NCBI RefSeq assembly: GCF_035917335.1
Contig: NZ_CP109067.1
Location: 5,455,001-5,519,000, forward strand
From: Micromonospora sp. NBC_01813
GTDB lineage: Bacteria; Actinomycetota; Actinomycetes; Mycobacteriales; Micromonosporaceae
DNA: 64,000 bases
Direction of reading: 5' to 3'
Shown here: positions 35,731-45,534 of the stretch, piece after piece
How the letters are laid out: the number at the start of each line of letters is the position of its first letter
Position numbering within the stretch: position 1 is the stretch's first letter
Notes under the pieces: generated by a model
Databases searched by the model: none
Told to the model about the DNA's origin: nothing
What the model saw: the letters and a program-made list of their open reading frames with translations, nothing else
Translations under genes and position numbers: made by a program

Positions 35731-36404
35731 CCCTTGCCTCCGCACTTCATGGGCGTGCCTCCGCGTCGACTCGAACGATCTTCTGTGCTGCCGGACCCGA
35801 GGTCGCCCTCGGCGGCTCGACTGCTGTCGGTCAACGGACCTCTCCGAACGATAGGCCAGAGCGTGACGCCCGTGCGTCCGCCCCCAGGCTTGCGACGCGT
35901 CCTCCGGTGCGTCAGGTCTGTCGACTGCTTCATCCACACCCATCCACAACGCCGATGATTGGTTTTTGTTGTCTAGAAGATAAAACTCATCGTCTTCATC
36001 GGTCCTGTGCACTCTGTGGACATCTCACGTTTACGCAGCTCAGGTGGGTTGGGTGCCGGTGGATTACCTGTGGAGAGAGCTGGGTACAACCTGCCTGTTC
36101 GTCCACAGGCGGTTTCGTTGCACACAGGCGGACCGAGTTATCCACCGGTTATCCACTGGTTATCCACCGGGTTCGTCCCCACCTGTGGGTAAACCGGGGC
36201 GGGTGTGGGCCACCGTTGTCCCCAGAACCTTCAACAGGCAGTCCACAGGCAGCCGCCTTCCTGTGGACAAGTCGTCACGGAGCGTGATTGTCCACAGCGG
36301 TTTCCACAGGCCGTTGTCCACAGCCTGTGGACAACGGGACAGCCGAAACAGGGGGTTGTCCACGGTTGTGGACAACCCCCTGTGGAAAAGCTGTGGGAAA
36401 CCGA
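35731..36404. other. oriC: Chromosomal replication origin (oriC)
   Basis: 674 bp between dnaN and dnaA, both on the minus strand. An AT-rich stretch at about 35957-35995, GC-poor against a very GC-rich background, is a candidate unwinding element. At least ten DnaA boxes lie mostly at 36138-36390. Exact or one-mismatch ones are 36138-36146, 36149-36157, 36160-36168, 36184-36192 (reverse), 36262-36270 (reverse), 36288-36296, 36314-36322, 36326-36334 (reverse), 36356-36364 and 36367-36375 (reverse). Two forms occur, TTATCCAC(A/C/T) and TTGTCCACA, the second being the Streptomyces-type box. The three forward boxes from 36138 are spaced exactly 11 bp, about one helical turn, as needed for DnaA filament nucleation. 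Confidence 0.93.
36351..36380. terminator. Hairpin in oriC just after dnaA, built from two DnaA boxes
   Basis: A perfect 13-bp inverted repeat (36351-36363 and 36368-36380) with a 4-nt loop lies 24 bp past the dnaA stop. Its arms contain opposed DnaA boxes, so it may serve both as a transcript end for dnaA and as a DnaA site. There is no U-tract. Confidence 0.5.
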
Positions 36405-38243
36405 TCAGGCGATTTGCTTGATCCGGTTGGTCAGTTCGGCGATCTGGTTGTACAGCGACCGCCGTTCGGCCATCTGCTGACGGATCTTGCGGTCGGCGTG
36501 CATCACCGTGGTGTGGTCGCGGCCGCCGAACGCCTGCCCGATCCTGGGCAGTGACAGGTCGGTCAGCTCCCGGCACAGGTACATGGCCACCTGGCGGGCG
36601 TTGACCAGCACCCGGGACCGGGAGTGGCCGCGCAGGTCCTCGAGACTGACCCCGAAGTAATCGGCGGTGGAGACCATGATCTGGTCGGCGGTGATCTCCG
36701 GGCCGGATCCGTCCGGGATGAAGTCGCGGAGCACCTCCTCGGCGAGCGCCAACTCCACCGGTGACCGGGTGAGGCTGGCGAACGCGGTGACCCGGATCAG
36801 CGCGCCCTCGAGTTCCCGGATCGAGCTGGAGATCCGGGAGGCGATGAACTCCAGCACGTCGGGCGGCGCGTACAGCCGCTCCTGCGCCGCCTTCTTCTGC
36901 AGGATGGCGATCCGGGTCTCCAGGTCGGGGGGCTGGATGTCCGCCAGCAGTCCCCACTCGAAGCGGGTCCGCAGCCGGTCCTCCAGCGTCGCGAGCTGTT
37001 TGGGTGACCGGTCGGAGGTGATCACGATCTGCTTGTTGGCGTTGTGCAACGTGTTGAAGGTGTGGAAGAACTCCTCCTGCGTCCGCTCCCGGTTCTCCAG
37101 GAACTGGATGTCGTCGATCAGGAGGATGTCCACGTCCCGGTAGCGCCGCTGGAAGGCGCTGGTCTTGTCGTCGCGCAGCGAGTTGATGAAGTCGTTGGTG
37201 AACTCTTCGGTGGAGACGTAGCGCACCGACCGGGCGTTTCCGAGGGTCGTGGCGTAGTGGCCGATCGCATGCAGCAGGTGCGTCTTGCCGAGCCCCGAGC
37301 TGCCGTAGATGAACAGCGGGTTGTAGGCCTTGGCCGGGGACTCGGCCACCGCGACCGAGGCGGCGTGCGCGAAGCGGTTGGACGAGCCGATGACGAAGGT
37401 CTCGAACATGTACTTCGGGTTGAGCCGGTTGCCGCCGGTGTCGACCCCCGGGCCGCTGAGCCGGCGGTCGTCCCGCCCGGTGCCACGGTGCTCCAGCCCG
37501 CCACGACCGGGACCGCTGTCCGGCGGACCCGCCCGCAGATGATCGGGCGGTCCACCGTACCGCTGGTCCGGTAGGCGGTAGTCCGGTGTCGGACGGGCGG
37601 CGGCCGGCGGCGGTTGCCGCGCCGGGCCAGGGTCACCGCCGGTGGTGAACAGGTCGGCGGGTGCGGCGTACTCGGCACCGAACAATGCGCCCTGATCGCC
37701 GGCGCGGGCACCCGGTACCACCGGCGGCTGACCCGGATGACTGCTTTGCTGATCTTCGCCGCCAGGAATGGTGATGGTATCTTGCGATCCGATATCACCA
37801 CTTTGGTACGTAACGTCGGGATTCGCGGGCCGGGTGTCGGAAAACTGCTGATCGGTCGGTACGGCGGGTGGCTGATGGCCGGGCGGGGGCGTAGCCCGGA
37901 TATCGGCGGTCTCCTGCTGACCGCCCCGTACGTCGACGGTCGCCGTGCCGTACACCGTGCCGATCGCCCGGCCCTGCCCGTCGTCGGGCGGCCGTACGGT
38001 GACCGCGACCTGGATCTCGCGGCCGAGCCGGCGGGACAGCGCTTCGGTGATCGCCGGCCGCAGCCGGGACTCGATGACGTCGCGGGTGAACGCGTCGGGC
38101 ACGGAAAGCAGCGCGGTCTCCTCGACGATGGCCCGCAACCGGGTCAGCCGAAGATAGGCCCGTTGCTGCGCCGAGACGATCTCGTCCGCCAGCTCCTCCG
38201 TGGTCGCCAACCAGACCGCGCCGAGGTCAATCGTGTCGGCCAC
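36405..38243 (-). CDS. dnaA: Chromosomal replication initiator DnaA
   Basis: 612 residues from a GTG. Domain I is residues 1-~85 ([20 protein letters not shown]; helicase-interaction). Domain II is an unusually long Pro/Gly/Asp-rich linker (~85-272), as in Streptomyces. AAA+ domain III begins [20 protein letters not shown], with Walker A GSSGLGKT (~314-321), Walker [15 protein letters not shown] and sensor regions. Domain IV has the HTH signature [14 protein letters not shown] at ~587-600 that reads DnaA boxes. It opens oriC and loads the helicase. Two DnaA boxes in its promoter region predict autoregulation. Confidence 0.97.
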   Translation of the reverse strand: MADTIDLGAVWLATTEELADEIVSAQQRAYLRLTRLRAIVEETALLSVPDAFTRDVIESRLRPAITEALSRRLGREIQVAVTVRPPDDGQGRAIGTVYGTATVDVRGGQQETADIRATPPPGHQPPAVPTDQQFSDTRPANPDVTYQSGDIGSQDTITIPGGEDQQSSHPGQPPVVPGARAGDQGALFGAEYAAPADLFTTGGDPGPARQPPPAAARPTPDYRLPDQRYGGPPDHLRAGPPDSGPGRGGLEHRGTGRDDRRLSGPGVDTGGNRLNPKYMFETFVIGSSNRFAHAASVAVAESPAKAYNPLFIYGSSGLGKTHLLHAIGHYATTLGNARSVRYVSTEEFTNDFINSLRDDKTSAFQRRYRDVDILLIDDIQFLENRERTQEEFFHTFNTLHNANKQIVITSDRSPKQLATLEDRLRTRFEWGLLADIQPPDLETRIAILQKKAAQERLYAPPDVLEFIASRISSSIRELEGALIRVTAFASLTRSPVELALAEEVLRDFIPDGSGPEITADQIMVSTADYFGVSLEDLRGHSRSRVLVNARQVAMYLCRELTDLSLPRIGQAFGGRDHTTVMHADRKIRQQMAERRSLYNQIAELTNRIKQIA

Positions 38244-38850
38244 CGTAGCGCCACCCCCATCGCATCCGGGTCCCCGGCGCCGCCAACTGTCGGTGTCGGC
38301 CGCCGGTCTGGACCGGTCCCGCTCTCGAACAGGTACGACGAGCCGTGCCGCGGGCCGCTGAACTGACCGTCATCCACAAGTTATCCACAACCTGTGCGTA
38401 CTGCTGACCGCGGATCCCCGTGGTCCGCCTGAGCTTGCCCCCTGCCGGTCTGGCGCCCTGTGATCACCGCTGCGGGCGGCCGAGCTGGCCGCCTGATCCG
38501 TACCGATGGAGCGGTACCAGGTGCGGCCGGATGCGTGACCGGCAATCGCGCACGCTAACAGCGTCATCCACGACCGTTCAACCGGCGGTGCCGGCTCACC
38601 GTTGTCGGTGTCGGTGAAAACGGTGGTGAGGCCGCTGCCGGACCGGCTGCGACGCGCCGGCCGCCGGCCGGTCGGTCAGCGGCCGGCGCGGCAGGTCCGG
38701 AGCCCTCTGATAAGCTCTTTCGGTGTGCTGTGCCTGCACAGCTCCCGGACCAACCCGCATGCCACAGACCAACCCGCATCCACCCCGCAGGCCGGTCTGA
38801 TCACCTGACTCCGGTCGTTGCCGGGGCCACACCTTGACGGAGAGATCGAC
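38244..38850. promoter_or_regulatory. dnaA-rpmH divergent region with DnaA boxes
   Basis: 607 bp between the dnaA GTG (minus) and the rpmH GTG (plus). TCATCCACA at 38370-38378 and TTATCCACA at 38381-38389 are two forward DnaA boxes with 11-bp spacing, about 130 bp upstream of dnaA; the second is the exact E. coli consensus. This is the usual autoregulatory dnaA promoter site. A GATAAG-type element at about 38709 could belong to the rpmH promoter. No other gene is visible. Confidence 0.6.
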
Positions 38851-38988
38851 GTGAGCAAGCGCACCTACCAGCCGAACAACCGCCGCCGCGCGAAGACCCA
38901 CGGCTTCCGGCTGCGTATGCGCACCCGGGCCGGCCGGTCCATCCTCTCCACCCGTCGTGCCAAGGGCCGCACCCGCCTGTCGGCCTGA
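38851..38988 (+). CDS. rpmH: 50S ribosomal protein L34
   Basis: 45 residues starting with GTG after GGAGAG ([18 protein letters not shown]), then [20 protein letters not shown] and a short end. It is highly basic and matches L34 in full. L34 is a late-assembly protein of the large subunit. It heads the classic rpmH-rnpA-yidD-yidC operon. Confidence 0.97.
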   Translation: MSKRTYQPNNRRRAKTHGFRLRMRTRAGRSILSTRRAKGRTRLSA

Positions 38989-39023
38989 CGGCCTTCGCCG
39001 GCCTCGCGGAGATGTAAACAGCC

Positions 39024-39488
39024 ATGCTGGCCGCCGCACAGCGGGTACGCGACCGTGCCGACTTCACCGAGGTCGTACGCGTTGGTCGGCGCGCCGGCCG
39101 TGGCTGTCTCGTCGTTCACCTGCTACTTCCGGCCATGAAGCACACCGATGAACCCGGCGTGGACGTGCCTGTATCCGGCTCCCGCGCCGGGTTCATCGTC
39201 TCCAAGGCTGTCGGTGACGCGGTGGTCCGCAACAAGGTCCGCCGCCGCCTCCGACACCTGGTCCGGCCGAGGCTGGCATCGTTGCCGGCTGGCGCCACCT
39301 TGGTGGTACGGGCGCTACCCGCGGCGGCCGGCAACTCCTCGGCGGGTCTCGGATCCGATCTTGACGCAGCCATTTCCGCCGTGAGCCGTACCACCTCGCG
39401 TCGGCCCCGCGACAGCTCGGTCGAAGGGCAGGTCGCTGGGCGCGGCCGGGAGCGCCGACGGCACCGGGGAGCCGGGGAGCCACGATGA
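39024..39488 (+). CDS. rnpA: Ribonuclease P protein component
   Basis: 154 residues. The family motif is in place: [20 protein letters not shown] at the start and the RNA-binding [17 protein letters not shown] signature in the middle. The Arg-rich C-terminus is longer than usual. It assists the RNase P RNA in tRNA 5'-end maturation. The stop overlaps the yidD ATG (ATGA). Confidence 0.95.
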   Translation: MLAAAQRVRDRADFTEVVRVGRRAGRGCLVVHLLLPAMKHTDEPGVDVPVSGSRAGFIVSKAVGDAVVRNKVRRRLRHLVRPRLASLPAGATLVVRALPAAAGNSSAGLGSDLDAAISAVSRTTSRRPRDSSVEGQVAGRGRERRRHRGAGEPR

Positions 39489-39775
39489 ACACCCCGGACG
39501 ATCTTCCTCGACCCACGACACCGGGTGGCCGCCTGCTGACTGCGGCGATCGTCGCGTACCGTCGTTGGATAAGCCCGGCTCTGCCGGCTCGCTGTCGGTT
39601 CTACCCGTCGTGCAGCGCGTACGCCCAGGAGGCGATCGCCCGGCGCGGTGCACTACGGGGTGTGCTGTTGGCAAGCTGGCGGCTGCTGCGTTGCCACCCC
39701 TTCCACCCCGGTGGATATGACCCGGTACCGATGCCGGGCGGCCGCCGTGCCGATGCGACTGGAGCCCCGAATTGA
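39485..39775 (+). CDS. yidD: Membrane protein insertion efficiency factor YidD
   Basis: 96 residues with the family signature [20 protein letters not shown] and [10 protein letters not shown], then [18 protein letters not shown]. The conserved cysteines are Cys37, Cys43 and Cys69 in approximate terms. It is a small amphipathic inner-membrane factor that assists YidC. Its TGA overlaps the TTG start of yidC. Confidence 0.95.
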   Translation: MNTPDDLPRPTTPGGRLLTAAIVAYRRWISPALPARCRFYPSCSAYAQEAIARRGALRGVLLASWRLLRCHPFHPGGYDPVPMPGGRRADATGAPN

Positions 39776-40818
39776 GTCTCGACTGGATCTACTGGGCGAT
39801 CTCGTGGATCCTCCTGTTCTGGCACTCGGCCTGGGACCGGATCGGCGTGCCGTCGGGCGAGGTCCTCGGCACCAACTGGTCGTGGATCCTGGCCATCGTG
39901 TTCCTGGTGGTCACCGTGCGGGTGATCCTGTTCCCGGTCTTCGTCAAGCAGATCAAGTCGCAGCGCGCCATGCAGGCCGTGCAGCCGAAGGTCAAGGAGC
40001 TACAGGAGAAGCACAAGGGTGACCGGGAGACGCTCCAGAAGGAAATGATGGAGCTGTACCGGGTGGAGAAGGCGAACCCGTTGATGGGCTGCCTTCCGAT
40101 GTTCCTGCAGATCCCGGTCTTCCTCGGTCTGTTCCACATCCTGCGTCGGCTCAACCCGGAGCAGACCCTCAACGTCGACCTCTACGGCTGGTCCGCGGAC
40201 CAGTTCTACGACGCGTCCGCCGCCAGTCTGTTCACCGCCCCACTCGCTGGCCGGTTCGGCTCCACCGCCGAGGAACTGGCCGCGATGGGTGCCAACGGCA
40301 CGACGGTCAAGGTGATCACCGGGATTCTGGTCATCATCATGATCGTCACCACCTACCTGACCAGCCGGCAGATGATCCTCAAGACCGGTTGGGCCGAGGA
40401 CCCGCAGCAGAAGATGATCCAGCGCCTGATGCTGTACGGCATCCCGGCCTCGCTGCTCATCTCCGGCGCGATCTTCCCGGTCGGCGTGATCATCTACTGG
40501 GTCGTCAACAACCTGGTGACGCTTGCCCAGCAGCAGTGGGTTCTCCGGAAGTTCCCGCCACCGCCGATGCCGGCCGGTAAGGGCAAGCCCACGACGACCT
40601 CGACCGGCCGTCCGACCAGCAAGGGCGGCGCGACCTCGGCCCGTAACGGTGCTGCTGCCGACGCCAAGCCCAAGTCCGGTGGCATCTTCGCCCGCAAGGC
40701 GAACGGTGCCGCGCCGACCGAGCCCGAGCCGGCGCCAGCCCGTGAGGCACTCAAGCCCAAACCTGGTGCGAAGCCGGTCAACACGAAGAAGCGGCGACCA
40801 GCCAAGCGTCCCGGCTGA
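39772..40818 (+). CDS. yidC: Membrane protein insertase YidC
   Basis: 348 residues from a TTG overlapping the yidD stop. The start is [20 protein letters not shown] (first membrane helix). The conserved core has [40 protein letters not shown], then further helices with [10 protein letters not shown] and [20 protein letters not shown]. The C-terminal ~90 residues are a basic Lys/Pro/Ala-rich tail as in ribosome-interacting Oxa1 types. It inserts proteins into the cytoplasmic membrane with or without SecYEG. Confidence 0.96.
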   Translation: MSLDWIYWAISWILLFWHSAWDRIGVPSGEVLGTNWSWILAIVFLVVTVRVILFPVFVKQIKSQRAMQAVQPKVKELQEKHKGDRETLQKEMMELYRVEKANPLMGCLPMFLQIPVFLGLFHILRRLNPEQTLNVDLYGWSADQFYDASAASLFTAPLAGRFGSTAEELAAMGANGTTVKVITGILVIIMIVTTYLTSRQMILKTGWAEDPQQKMIQRLMLYGIPASLLISGAIFPVGVIIYWVVNNLVTLAQQQWVLRKFPPPPMPAGKGKPTTTSTGRPTSKGGATSARNGAAADAKPKSGGIFARKANGAAPTEPEPAPAREALKPKPGAKPVNTKKRRPAKRPG

Positions 40819-41036
40819 CCGGGTGTGCGCACCGAGGTCGCAGTCAGTGGCTTCGGACGACGCGCCCCGCCGGCCCGGGCCGCGGGCTCGCCGCCTGGGC
40901 CGGCAGCCAGCGTTTGAGCCGACCCCGCCGCGGTAGCGGCGGCACGTAGACGTCCCCGAGGACGAGGCGCCCGTCCGCCCGCCTCGGGAAACCAGCGGAC
41001 CGACCGGTTCCGCCGAGCGAGTACGGAGATGACACC

Positions 41037-41645
41037 GTGACCGATACCAGCCTGCCCAGTACCGACTCGTCCACCGACGAGGAGGTCGCCCCGACCGGGG
41101 CCGTGGTGGACACGGACGACGACACCGATGACACCGACGGTGACGCGGCTGACGAGGACACGCCGACGCCCGCCGTAGCCAGTGACAGCGACCTGTTCCA
41201 ACAGAGCGAGATCGCGGCGGACTACGTCGAGGGTCTGCTCGACATCCTCGACTACGACGGGGACATCGACGAACTGGTCACCGCGGGACGTCCGATGGTC
41301 GAGGTGGTCGGCGGCCAGCTCGGCGCCCTGGTCGGCCAGCGCGGCGCGACACTGGAAGCCCTCCAGGAGCTGACGAGGCTTGCCATCTTCCGACAGACCG
41401 GTACGCCGAGCCGGCTGCTGCTGGACGTCGGCGGCTACCGGGCGAACCGCCGCAAGGAACTCGTCGCGGTGGCCAAGAACGCGGTGGAGAAGGTCAAGGA
41501 GTACGGCGAGCCGGTGCGGCTCGAGCCGATGTCGGCGTTCGAGCGCAAGTGCGTACATGACGTGGTCAATGCCCTCGACGGCGTGCTGAGCGAATCCGAG
41601 GGCGTGGAACCCACCCGCCGGATCGTCGTCCGTCCGGCCGACTGA
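41037..41645 (+). CDS. jag: KH-R3H RNA-binding protein Jag (KhpB)
   Basis: 202 residues from a GTG preceded by GGAG. An acidic Asp/Thr N-terminus (~65 residues) precedes the KH domain (residues ~90-130, GQLGALVGQRGATLEALQEL) and an R3H domain (RKELVAVAKNAVEKVKEYGE ... SAFERKCVHDVVNALDGV). The typical YidC-adjacent position supports a role in RNA regulation of envelope proteins. Spaced 4 bp from rsmG. Confidence 0.94.
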   Translation: MTDTSLPSTDSSTDEEVAPTGAVVDTDDDTDDTDGDAADEDTPTPAVASDSDLFQQSEIAADYVEGLLDILDYDGDIDELVTAGRPMVEVVGGQLGALVGQRGATLEALQELTRLAIFRQTGTPSRLLLDVGGYRANRRKELVAVAKNAVEKVKEYGEPVRLEPMSAFERKCVHDVVNALDGVLSESEGVEPTRRIVVRPAD

Positions 41646-41649
41646 GCCG

Positions 41650-42501
41650 ATGACCCAACTGCCCGTACCAGATGATCGGGTGGCCGCCGGCCCGGACGGG
41701 AACGAACCGTCCGGGCCGGCGGCGTCTGATGCCGATCGGCACTCCCTGCCGCCCGCCGGCACCGCCGTTGCCGACAGCGGCCCGGTGCCGCCGGCCGCCG
41801 GCGTGATCTTCGGCGCCCAGCGGTTGCCACTCGCCGTCCGCTACGCCGAACTGTTGGCCACCGAGGGCGTGCTCCGTGGACTCATCGGACCGCGTGAGGT
41901 GCCGAGGATCTGGGACCGTCATCTCCTCAACTGCGCGGTACTCGGCGAACTGATTCCTGCCGACTCCGCCGTGCTGGATGTCGGCTCTGGTGCTGGACTG
42001 CCGGGGCTCGCGTTGGCACTCGCCCGCCCCGACCTGCGGATCGTGTTGGTGGAGCCGCTGGCTCGGCGAGTCGCGTTTCTCGTCGAGGCGGTGGAGGCCC
42101 TCGGGCTGGCCGATTCGGTGGAGGTGGTCCGCGGCCGAGCCGAGGAGCTCCACCGAGACCATCCCGGCGGTGCGGCTCCGGTCGTCACCGCGCGCGCGGT
42201 GGCACCGCTCGACCGTTTGGTGGGGTGGTGCCTGCCGCTGACGGTGCCGGGCGGCCGGCTGCTGGCCATGAAGGGGAGCTCCGCCGCCGCCGAGATCGAC
42301 GAGCACCGGGCTGCGGTAACTCGTCTCGGTGGCTCCGAGCCGGTGCTCCGGCAGTGCGGTGGGCGGTGGGTCGATCCACCGACGACCGTGGTGGAGATCA
42401 GCCGACTCGGCTCGGCTTCCGGCGGGTCGCGTACCAAGGCCGGTCCGGGCCGGTCTCGGCGTGCGGCTGCCCCGCGTGGCCAGCGGCGCGGCCGTTCGTG
42501 A
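41650..42501 (+). CDS. rsmG: 16S rRNA (guanine527-N7)-methyltransferase
   Basis: 283 residues. A Pro/Ala-rich N-terminal extension (~45 residues) precedes the core: YAELLATEGVLRGLIGPREV, PRIWDRHLLNCAVL, the SAM-binding SAVLDVGSGAGLPGLALALA and RIVLVEPLARRVAFL. The segment TARAVAPLDRLVGWCLPL follows. It methylates G527 of 16S rRNA; loss confers low-level streptomycin resistance in other bacteria. The C-terminus is an Arg-rich tail. Confidence 0.95.
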   Translation: MTQLPVPDDRVAAGPDGNEPSGPAASDADRHSLPPAGTAVADSGPVPPAAGVIFGAQRLPLAVRYAELLATEGVLRGLIGPREVPRIWDRHLLNCAVLGELIPADSAVLDVGSGAGLPGLALALARPDLRIVLVEPLARRVAFLVEAVEALGLADSVEVVRGRAEELHRDHPGGAAPVVTARAVAPLDRLVGWCLPLTVPGGRLLAMKGSSAAAEIDEHRAAVTRLGGSEPVLRQCGGRWVDPPTTVVEISRLGSASGGSRTKAGPGRSRRAAAPRGQRRGRS

Positions 42502-42729
42502 ACCCGTCACCGAGTCGGTAGACGTCAAGGTTGCGACACGTCGGGCGGTCGGCCGTGGCCACGCTGCCCCGGATCCCCGTAGGCTGACCGCGCGTCGATA
42601 GTGTGGGCCGGGCGGCAACGCGCAGTGGTTAGAGTCCTGCCGCCTCATGCTGGTCCGCACGCCACGCCCGAAAGCGCGGACGTGAGCGCTGGCGGTGCCG
42701 ATCCAGCCAAGGCAGGCAGGGATGACACG

Positions 42730-43977
42730 GTGCATGACAACGGTAGTTACGAGGATTCTCCGGTGACAGGTGACCGCCAGCGGGTCAGTGACTCCGCGAT
42801 GGTTTCACGTGAAACGACCTACCGCCCCGGTGCCGTCGGCGGGGTCCCGCCAGCGGGCAGTCGCGTTACGCAGGAAGGCGGGGCCGGACTCGGCGCAGCG
42901 GCACCACCAACCGCGCGGTCACCACTCGATGTCGCGACACCGCCCGGTCCGGTGAACCGGCCGGGTCCGGCGGTGCCTTCGGCGAGGGACGGCGTGGCGG
43001 TGGGCCAGCCGACGTCCCCCGACTCACCCGGTCGCCCGGTGCGCGCTTCCGCGCCGGTGGCCGACGTCCCGTACGTTTCACGTGAAACACCGAACCGGGA
43101 AGAGGATGATCCCCCCTTGGCAATGGAGGCTTTGCGCGCCGTGCAGATCTTGAACCCCAGCGGCGAGGTGACCATGCCCCGTCCGGACCGGACGCGCATC
43201 ATGGGTGTCGCGAATCAGAAGGGGGGCGTCGGTAAGACGACCACGACGGTCAACCTTGCGGTGGCGCTGGCCCTGCACGGCAACCGCGTGATGGTCGTCG
43301 ACCTCGATCCCCAGGGCAACGCCTCGACCGGTCTCAACGTCCCACACCACGCTGGCGTGCCGGACGTCTATGACTGCCTGATCGACAACGTGCCGCTCAC
43401 CGAAGTGGCTCAGTCCGTCGAAGGCATCCCCAACCTGTGGTGCGTGCCCGCCACGATCGACCTGGCCGGTGCCGAGATCGAGCTGGTCTCGGTGGTAGCC
43501 CGGGAGTCCCGGCTGTCCCGAGCCGTCGCCGCGTACCCGGCAGAGCTGGACTACGTCTTCATCGACTGCCCTCCGTCGTTGGGCCTGTTGACGGTCAACG
43601 CGTTGGTCGCAGCCCAGGAGGTGCTGATTCCGATTCAGTGCGAGTACTACGCGCTGGAAGGGCTCAACCAGTTGATCAACAACATCAACCTGGTCCGCCA
43701 GCACCTCAACCCGACGTTGGATGTCTCCACGATTCTGCTGACGATGTACGACCGGCGGACCCGCCTGGCCGACGCGGTGGAGCAGGACGTCCGCAACCAC
43801 TTCGGGGACAAGGTCCTGCAGTCGGTCATTCCGCGCAACGTCCGGGTGTCGGAGGCTCCGAGCTACGGCCAGTCGGTGATGACCTACGATCCCGGATCGC
43901 GGGGCGCGACGAGCTACTTCGAGGCGGCCCAGGAGATCGCCGAGCGCGGAGTGGCGCGACTTGGCCCCAATGTCTGA
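42730..43977 (+). CDS. parA: Chromosome partition ATPase ParA (Soj)
   Basis: 415 residues from the GTG at 42730 (GGG 8 nt before it), or about 284 if an ATG at 43123 is used. The ATPase starts with the deviant Walker A NQKGGVGKTTTTVN and has DLDPQGNAST and DCPPSLGLLTVN for Walker A' and B. The N-terminal ~130 residues are low-complexity Pro/Gly/Arg-rich. Two parS sites lie inside this extension and both read as Val-Ser-Arg-Glu-Thr. It drives origin segregation with ParB. ParB follows 27 bp downstream. Confidence 0.94.
   Translation: MHDNGSYEDSPVTGDRQRVSDSAMVSRETTYRPGAVGGVPPAGSRVTQEGGAGLGAAAPPTARSPLDVATPPGPVNRPGPAVPSARDGVAVGQPTSPDSPGRPVRASAPVADVPYVSRETPNREEDDPPLAMEALRAVQILNPSGEVTMPRPDRTRIMGVANQKGGVGKTTTTVNLAVALALHGNRVMVVDLDPQGNASTGLNVPHHAGVPDVYDCLIDNVPLTEVAQSVEGIPNLWCVPATIDLAGAEIELVSVVARESRLSRAVAAYPAELDYVFIDCPPSLGLLTVNALVAAQEVLIPIQCEYYALEGLNQLINNINLVRQHLNPTLDVSTILLTMYDRRTRLADAVEQDVRNHFGDKVLQSVIPRNVRVSEAPSYGQSVMTYDPGSRGATSYFEAAQEIAERGVARLGPNV
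42802..42815. promoter_or_regulatory. parS site 1
   Basis: Perfect 14-bp palindrome GTTTCACGTGAAAC, the conserved parS core bound by ParB. It lies inside the 5' part of the parA frame and encodes V-S-R-E-T. Confidence 0.92.
43075..43088. promoter_or_regulatory. parS site 2
   Basis: Same perfect 14-bp palindrome, also inside the parA frame and in the same reading phase as site 1 (V-S-R-E-T), 273 bp further on. Confidence 0.92.
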
Positions 43978-44004
43978 CAGTGTGGGTAGAGCGGGAGGCA
44001 GGGC

Positions 44005-45057
44005 ATGAAGAACCGTCCGAAGGGCGGGCTCGGTCGTGGGCTCGGCGCGCTGATCCCCACTGCCGCGCCGGCACCCGCGCAGCCCAGCGCTCAGCCCGAT
44101 CCTGGGCCGATCGCGCCCTTGCTGGCGGCACCGGCAGCGGCACCCGTGGTCGAGTCCTATCAGCCATCGGCTGGTCTGCCGGCCGATCTGCTGGCCCCGT
44201 CGTCCGATGACCTGTCGCCGGTTCCCGGGGCCCGGTTCGCCGAGCTACCGGTCAGCGCGATCGTGCCGAACCCGAAGCAGCCCCGGCAGGTGTTCGACGA
44301 CGAGGCGCTCGAAGAGCTCAAGATCTCCATCGAGCAGGTCGGCTTCCTCCAGCCGATCGTGGTCCGCCAGCTTGATGACGGCGAGCAGTACGAGCTGGTG
44401 ATGGGAGAGCGCCGGTGGCGGGCGGCCCAGGCGATCGGCCGAGAGGTCATCCCGGCGATCATCCGGGAAACCAAGGACGACGCGATGCTCCGGGACGCGC
44501 TCCTGGAGAACATCCACCGCGCCAACCTGAACCCCCTCGAGGAAGCAGCGGCGTACCAGCAACTACTCGATGAGTTCGGTGCCACCCACGAGGAGCTGGC
44601 CCGGCGGATCGGCCGCAGCCGGCCGCAGATCTCGAACACGATCAGGCTGCTGAACCTGCCGGCGCAGGTGCAGCGCCGGGTCGCCGTGGGGGTGCTCTCA
44701 GCCGGGCACGCCCGGGCGCTGCTCGGCCTGGACGACTCCGCGGCCCAGGACGCGCTGGCACTGCGTATCGTCGCTGAGGGTCTGTCGGTACGGGCAACCG
44801 AGGAACTGGTGGCACTTGCCGCGACCGAGGACCAGGCCAAGCGGCCGGGCACCGCGCAGCGGCGAGCCAAGCCGCATGCGCCGGCCCTCACCGATCTCGC
44901 CGACCGCCTCTCGGACCGGTTCGACACCCGGGTGAAGGTGGACATCGGGCGGAGCAAGGGGAAGATCACCATCGAGTTCGCCACGGTCGACGACCTCGAG
45001 CGGATCGTCGGCATCATCGGGATGAACGGCGAGCAGAGCCCGGACGAGGCGCCCTGA
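44005..45057 (+). CDS. parB: Chromosome partitioning protein ParB (Spo0J)
   Basis: 350 residues. It starts [16 protein letters not shown], the typical ParB opening. A Pro/Ala linker follows, then the CTPase/ParB domain with the NPKQPRQVF box, [13 protein letters not shown] and [20 protein letters not shown]. The HTH that contacts parS includes [20 protein letters not shown]. The C-terminal segment is a dimerisation helix domain. It loads on parS as a CTP-dependent clamp and spreads. Confidence 0.96.
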   Translation: MKNRPKGGLGRGLGALIPTAAPAPAQPSAQPDPGPIAPLLAAPAAAPVVESYQPSAGLPADLLAPSSDDLSPVPGARFAELPVSAIVPNPKQPRQVFDDEALEELKISIEQVGFLQPIVVRQLDDGEQYELVMGERRWRAAQAIGREVIPAIIRETKDDAMLRDALLENIHRANLNPLEEAAAYQQLLDEFGATHEELARRIGRSRPQISNTIRLLNLPAQVQRRVAVGVLSAGHARALLGLDDSAAQDALALRIVAEGLSVRATEELVALAATEDQAKRPGTAQRRAKPHAPALTDLADRLSDRFDTRVKVDIGRSKGKITIEFATVDDLERIVGIIGMNGEQSPDEAP

Positions 45058-45063
45058 CCGGCC

Positions 45064-45077
45064 GTTTCACGTGAAAC
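45064..45077. promoter_or_regulatory. parS site 3
   Basis: Perfect GTTTCACGTGAAAC, 6 bp after the parB stop codon. Confidence 0.92.
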
Positions 45078-45134
45078 AACCCCGGTCTTGCCCCGCTTGG
45101 AGCGGACCGGCTCGGCCAGGAACCCCGCCCTACC

Positions 45135-45172
45135 CGTACGGCCACGCCGCTGTTTCGCGGCGTGGCCGTACG
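45135..45172. terminator. Hairpin terminator after parB
   Basis: Perfect 16-bp inverted repeat (45135-45150 and 45157-45172) with loop TGTTTC, flanked by parS sites 3 and 4. No U-tract follows on the plus strand apart from the parS Ts. Confidence 0.8.
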
Positions 45173-45174
45173 TC

Positions 45175-45188
45175 GTTTCACGTGAAAC
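45175..45188. promoter_or_regulatory. parS site 4
   Basis: Perfect GTTTCACGTGAAAC, two bases past the arm of the hairpin. Confidence 0.92.
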
Positions 45189-45332
45189 GGTGCCCTGGGC
45201 CGGCTTCTCCAGATCTACGGCGGCTCACCGGTGACCGCTGGTGGTGGTGGATCGTTGAGGAATCCGGGTGCCTCCGCGCGACCCAGGGCCGACGGTTGCA
45301 CCGGCGCAGCGTCGGTGCGCATCGATCCGACG

Positions 45333-45423
45333 TTTTCCACAGGTGTTTTCCACAGGGCGCCTCGTTTCACGTGAAACAGCGGGTGGGCGGGGTTGTCTGC
45401 CTGTGGATAACTTCTGTGGACAA
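45333..45423. promoter_or_regulatory. DnaA-box cluster downstream of parB
   Basis: Four boxes: TTTTCCACA at 45333-45341 and 45346-45354 (one mismatch each), then exact TGTGGATAA at 45402-45410 and TGTGGACAA at 45415-45423. parS site 5 sits between the pairs. The 477-bp gap 45058-45534 contains no gene. Confidence 0.7.
45364..45377. promoter_or_regulatory. parS site 5
   Basis: Perfect GTTTCACGTGAAAC inside the DnaA-box cluster. Confidence 0.92.
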
Positions 45424-45534
45424 CGCTCTGGATGACCGCTGGCGTGCCGTGCGGCCGGGTCGACACCGGGAGGGACCCCTGGCCGGCCGAAACGGGGAAC
45501 GACAGGGTGAGCAGACTCGGTTAGGGTCAGCCTC

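Noticed and set aside
42601-42729. Longer parA start (upstream extension)
   Set aside because: No ribosome site and the added residues are unlike any ParA; the GTG at 42730 is better placed.
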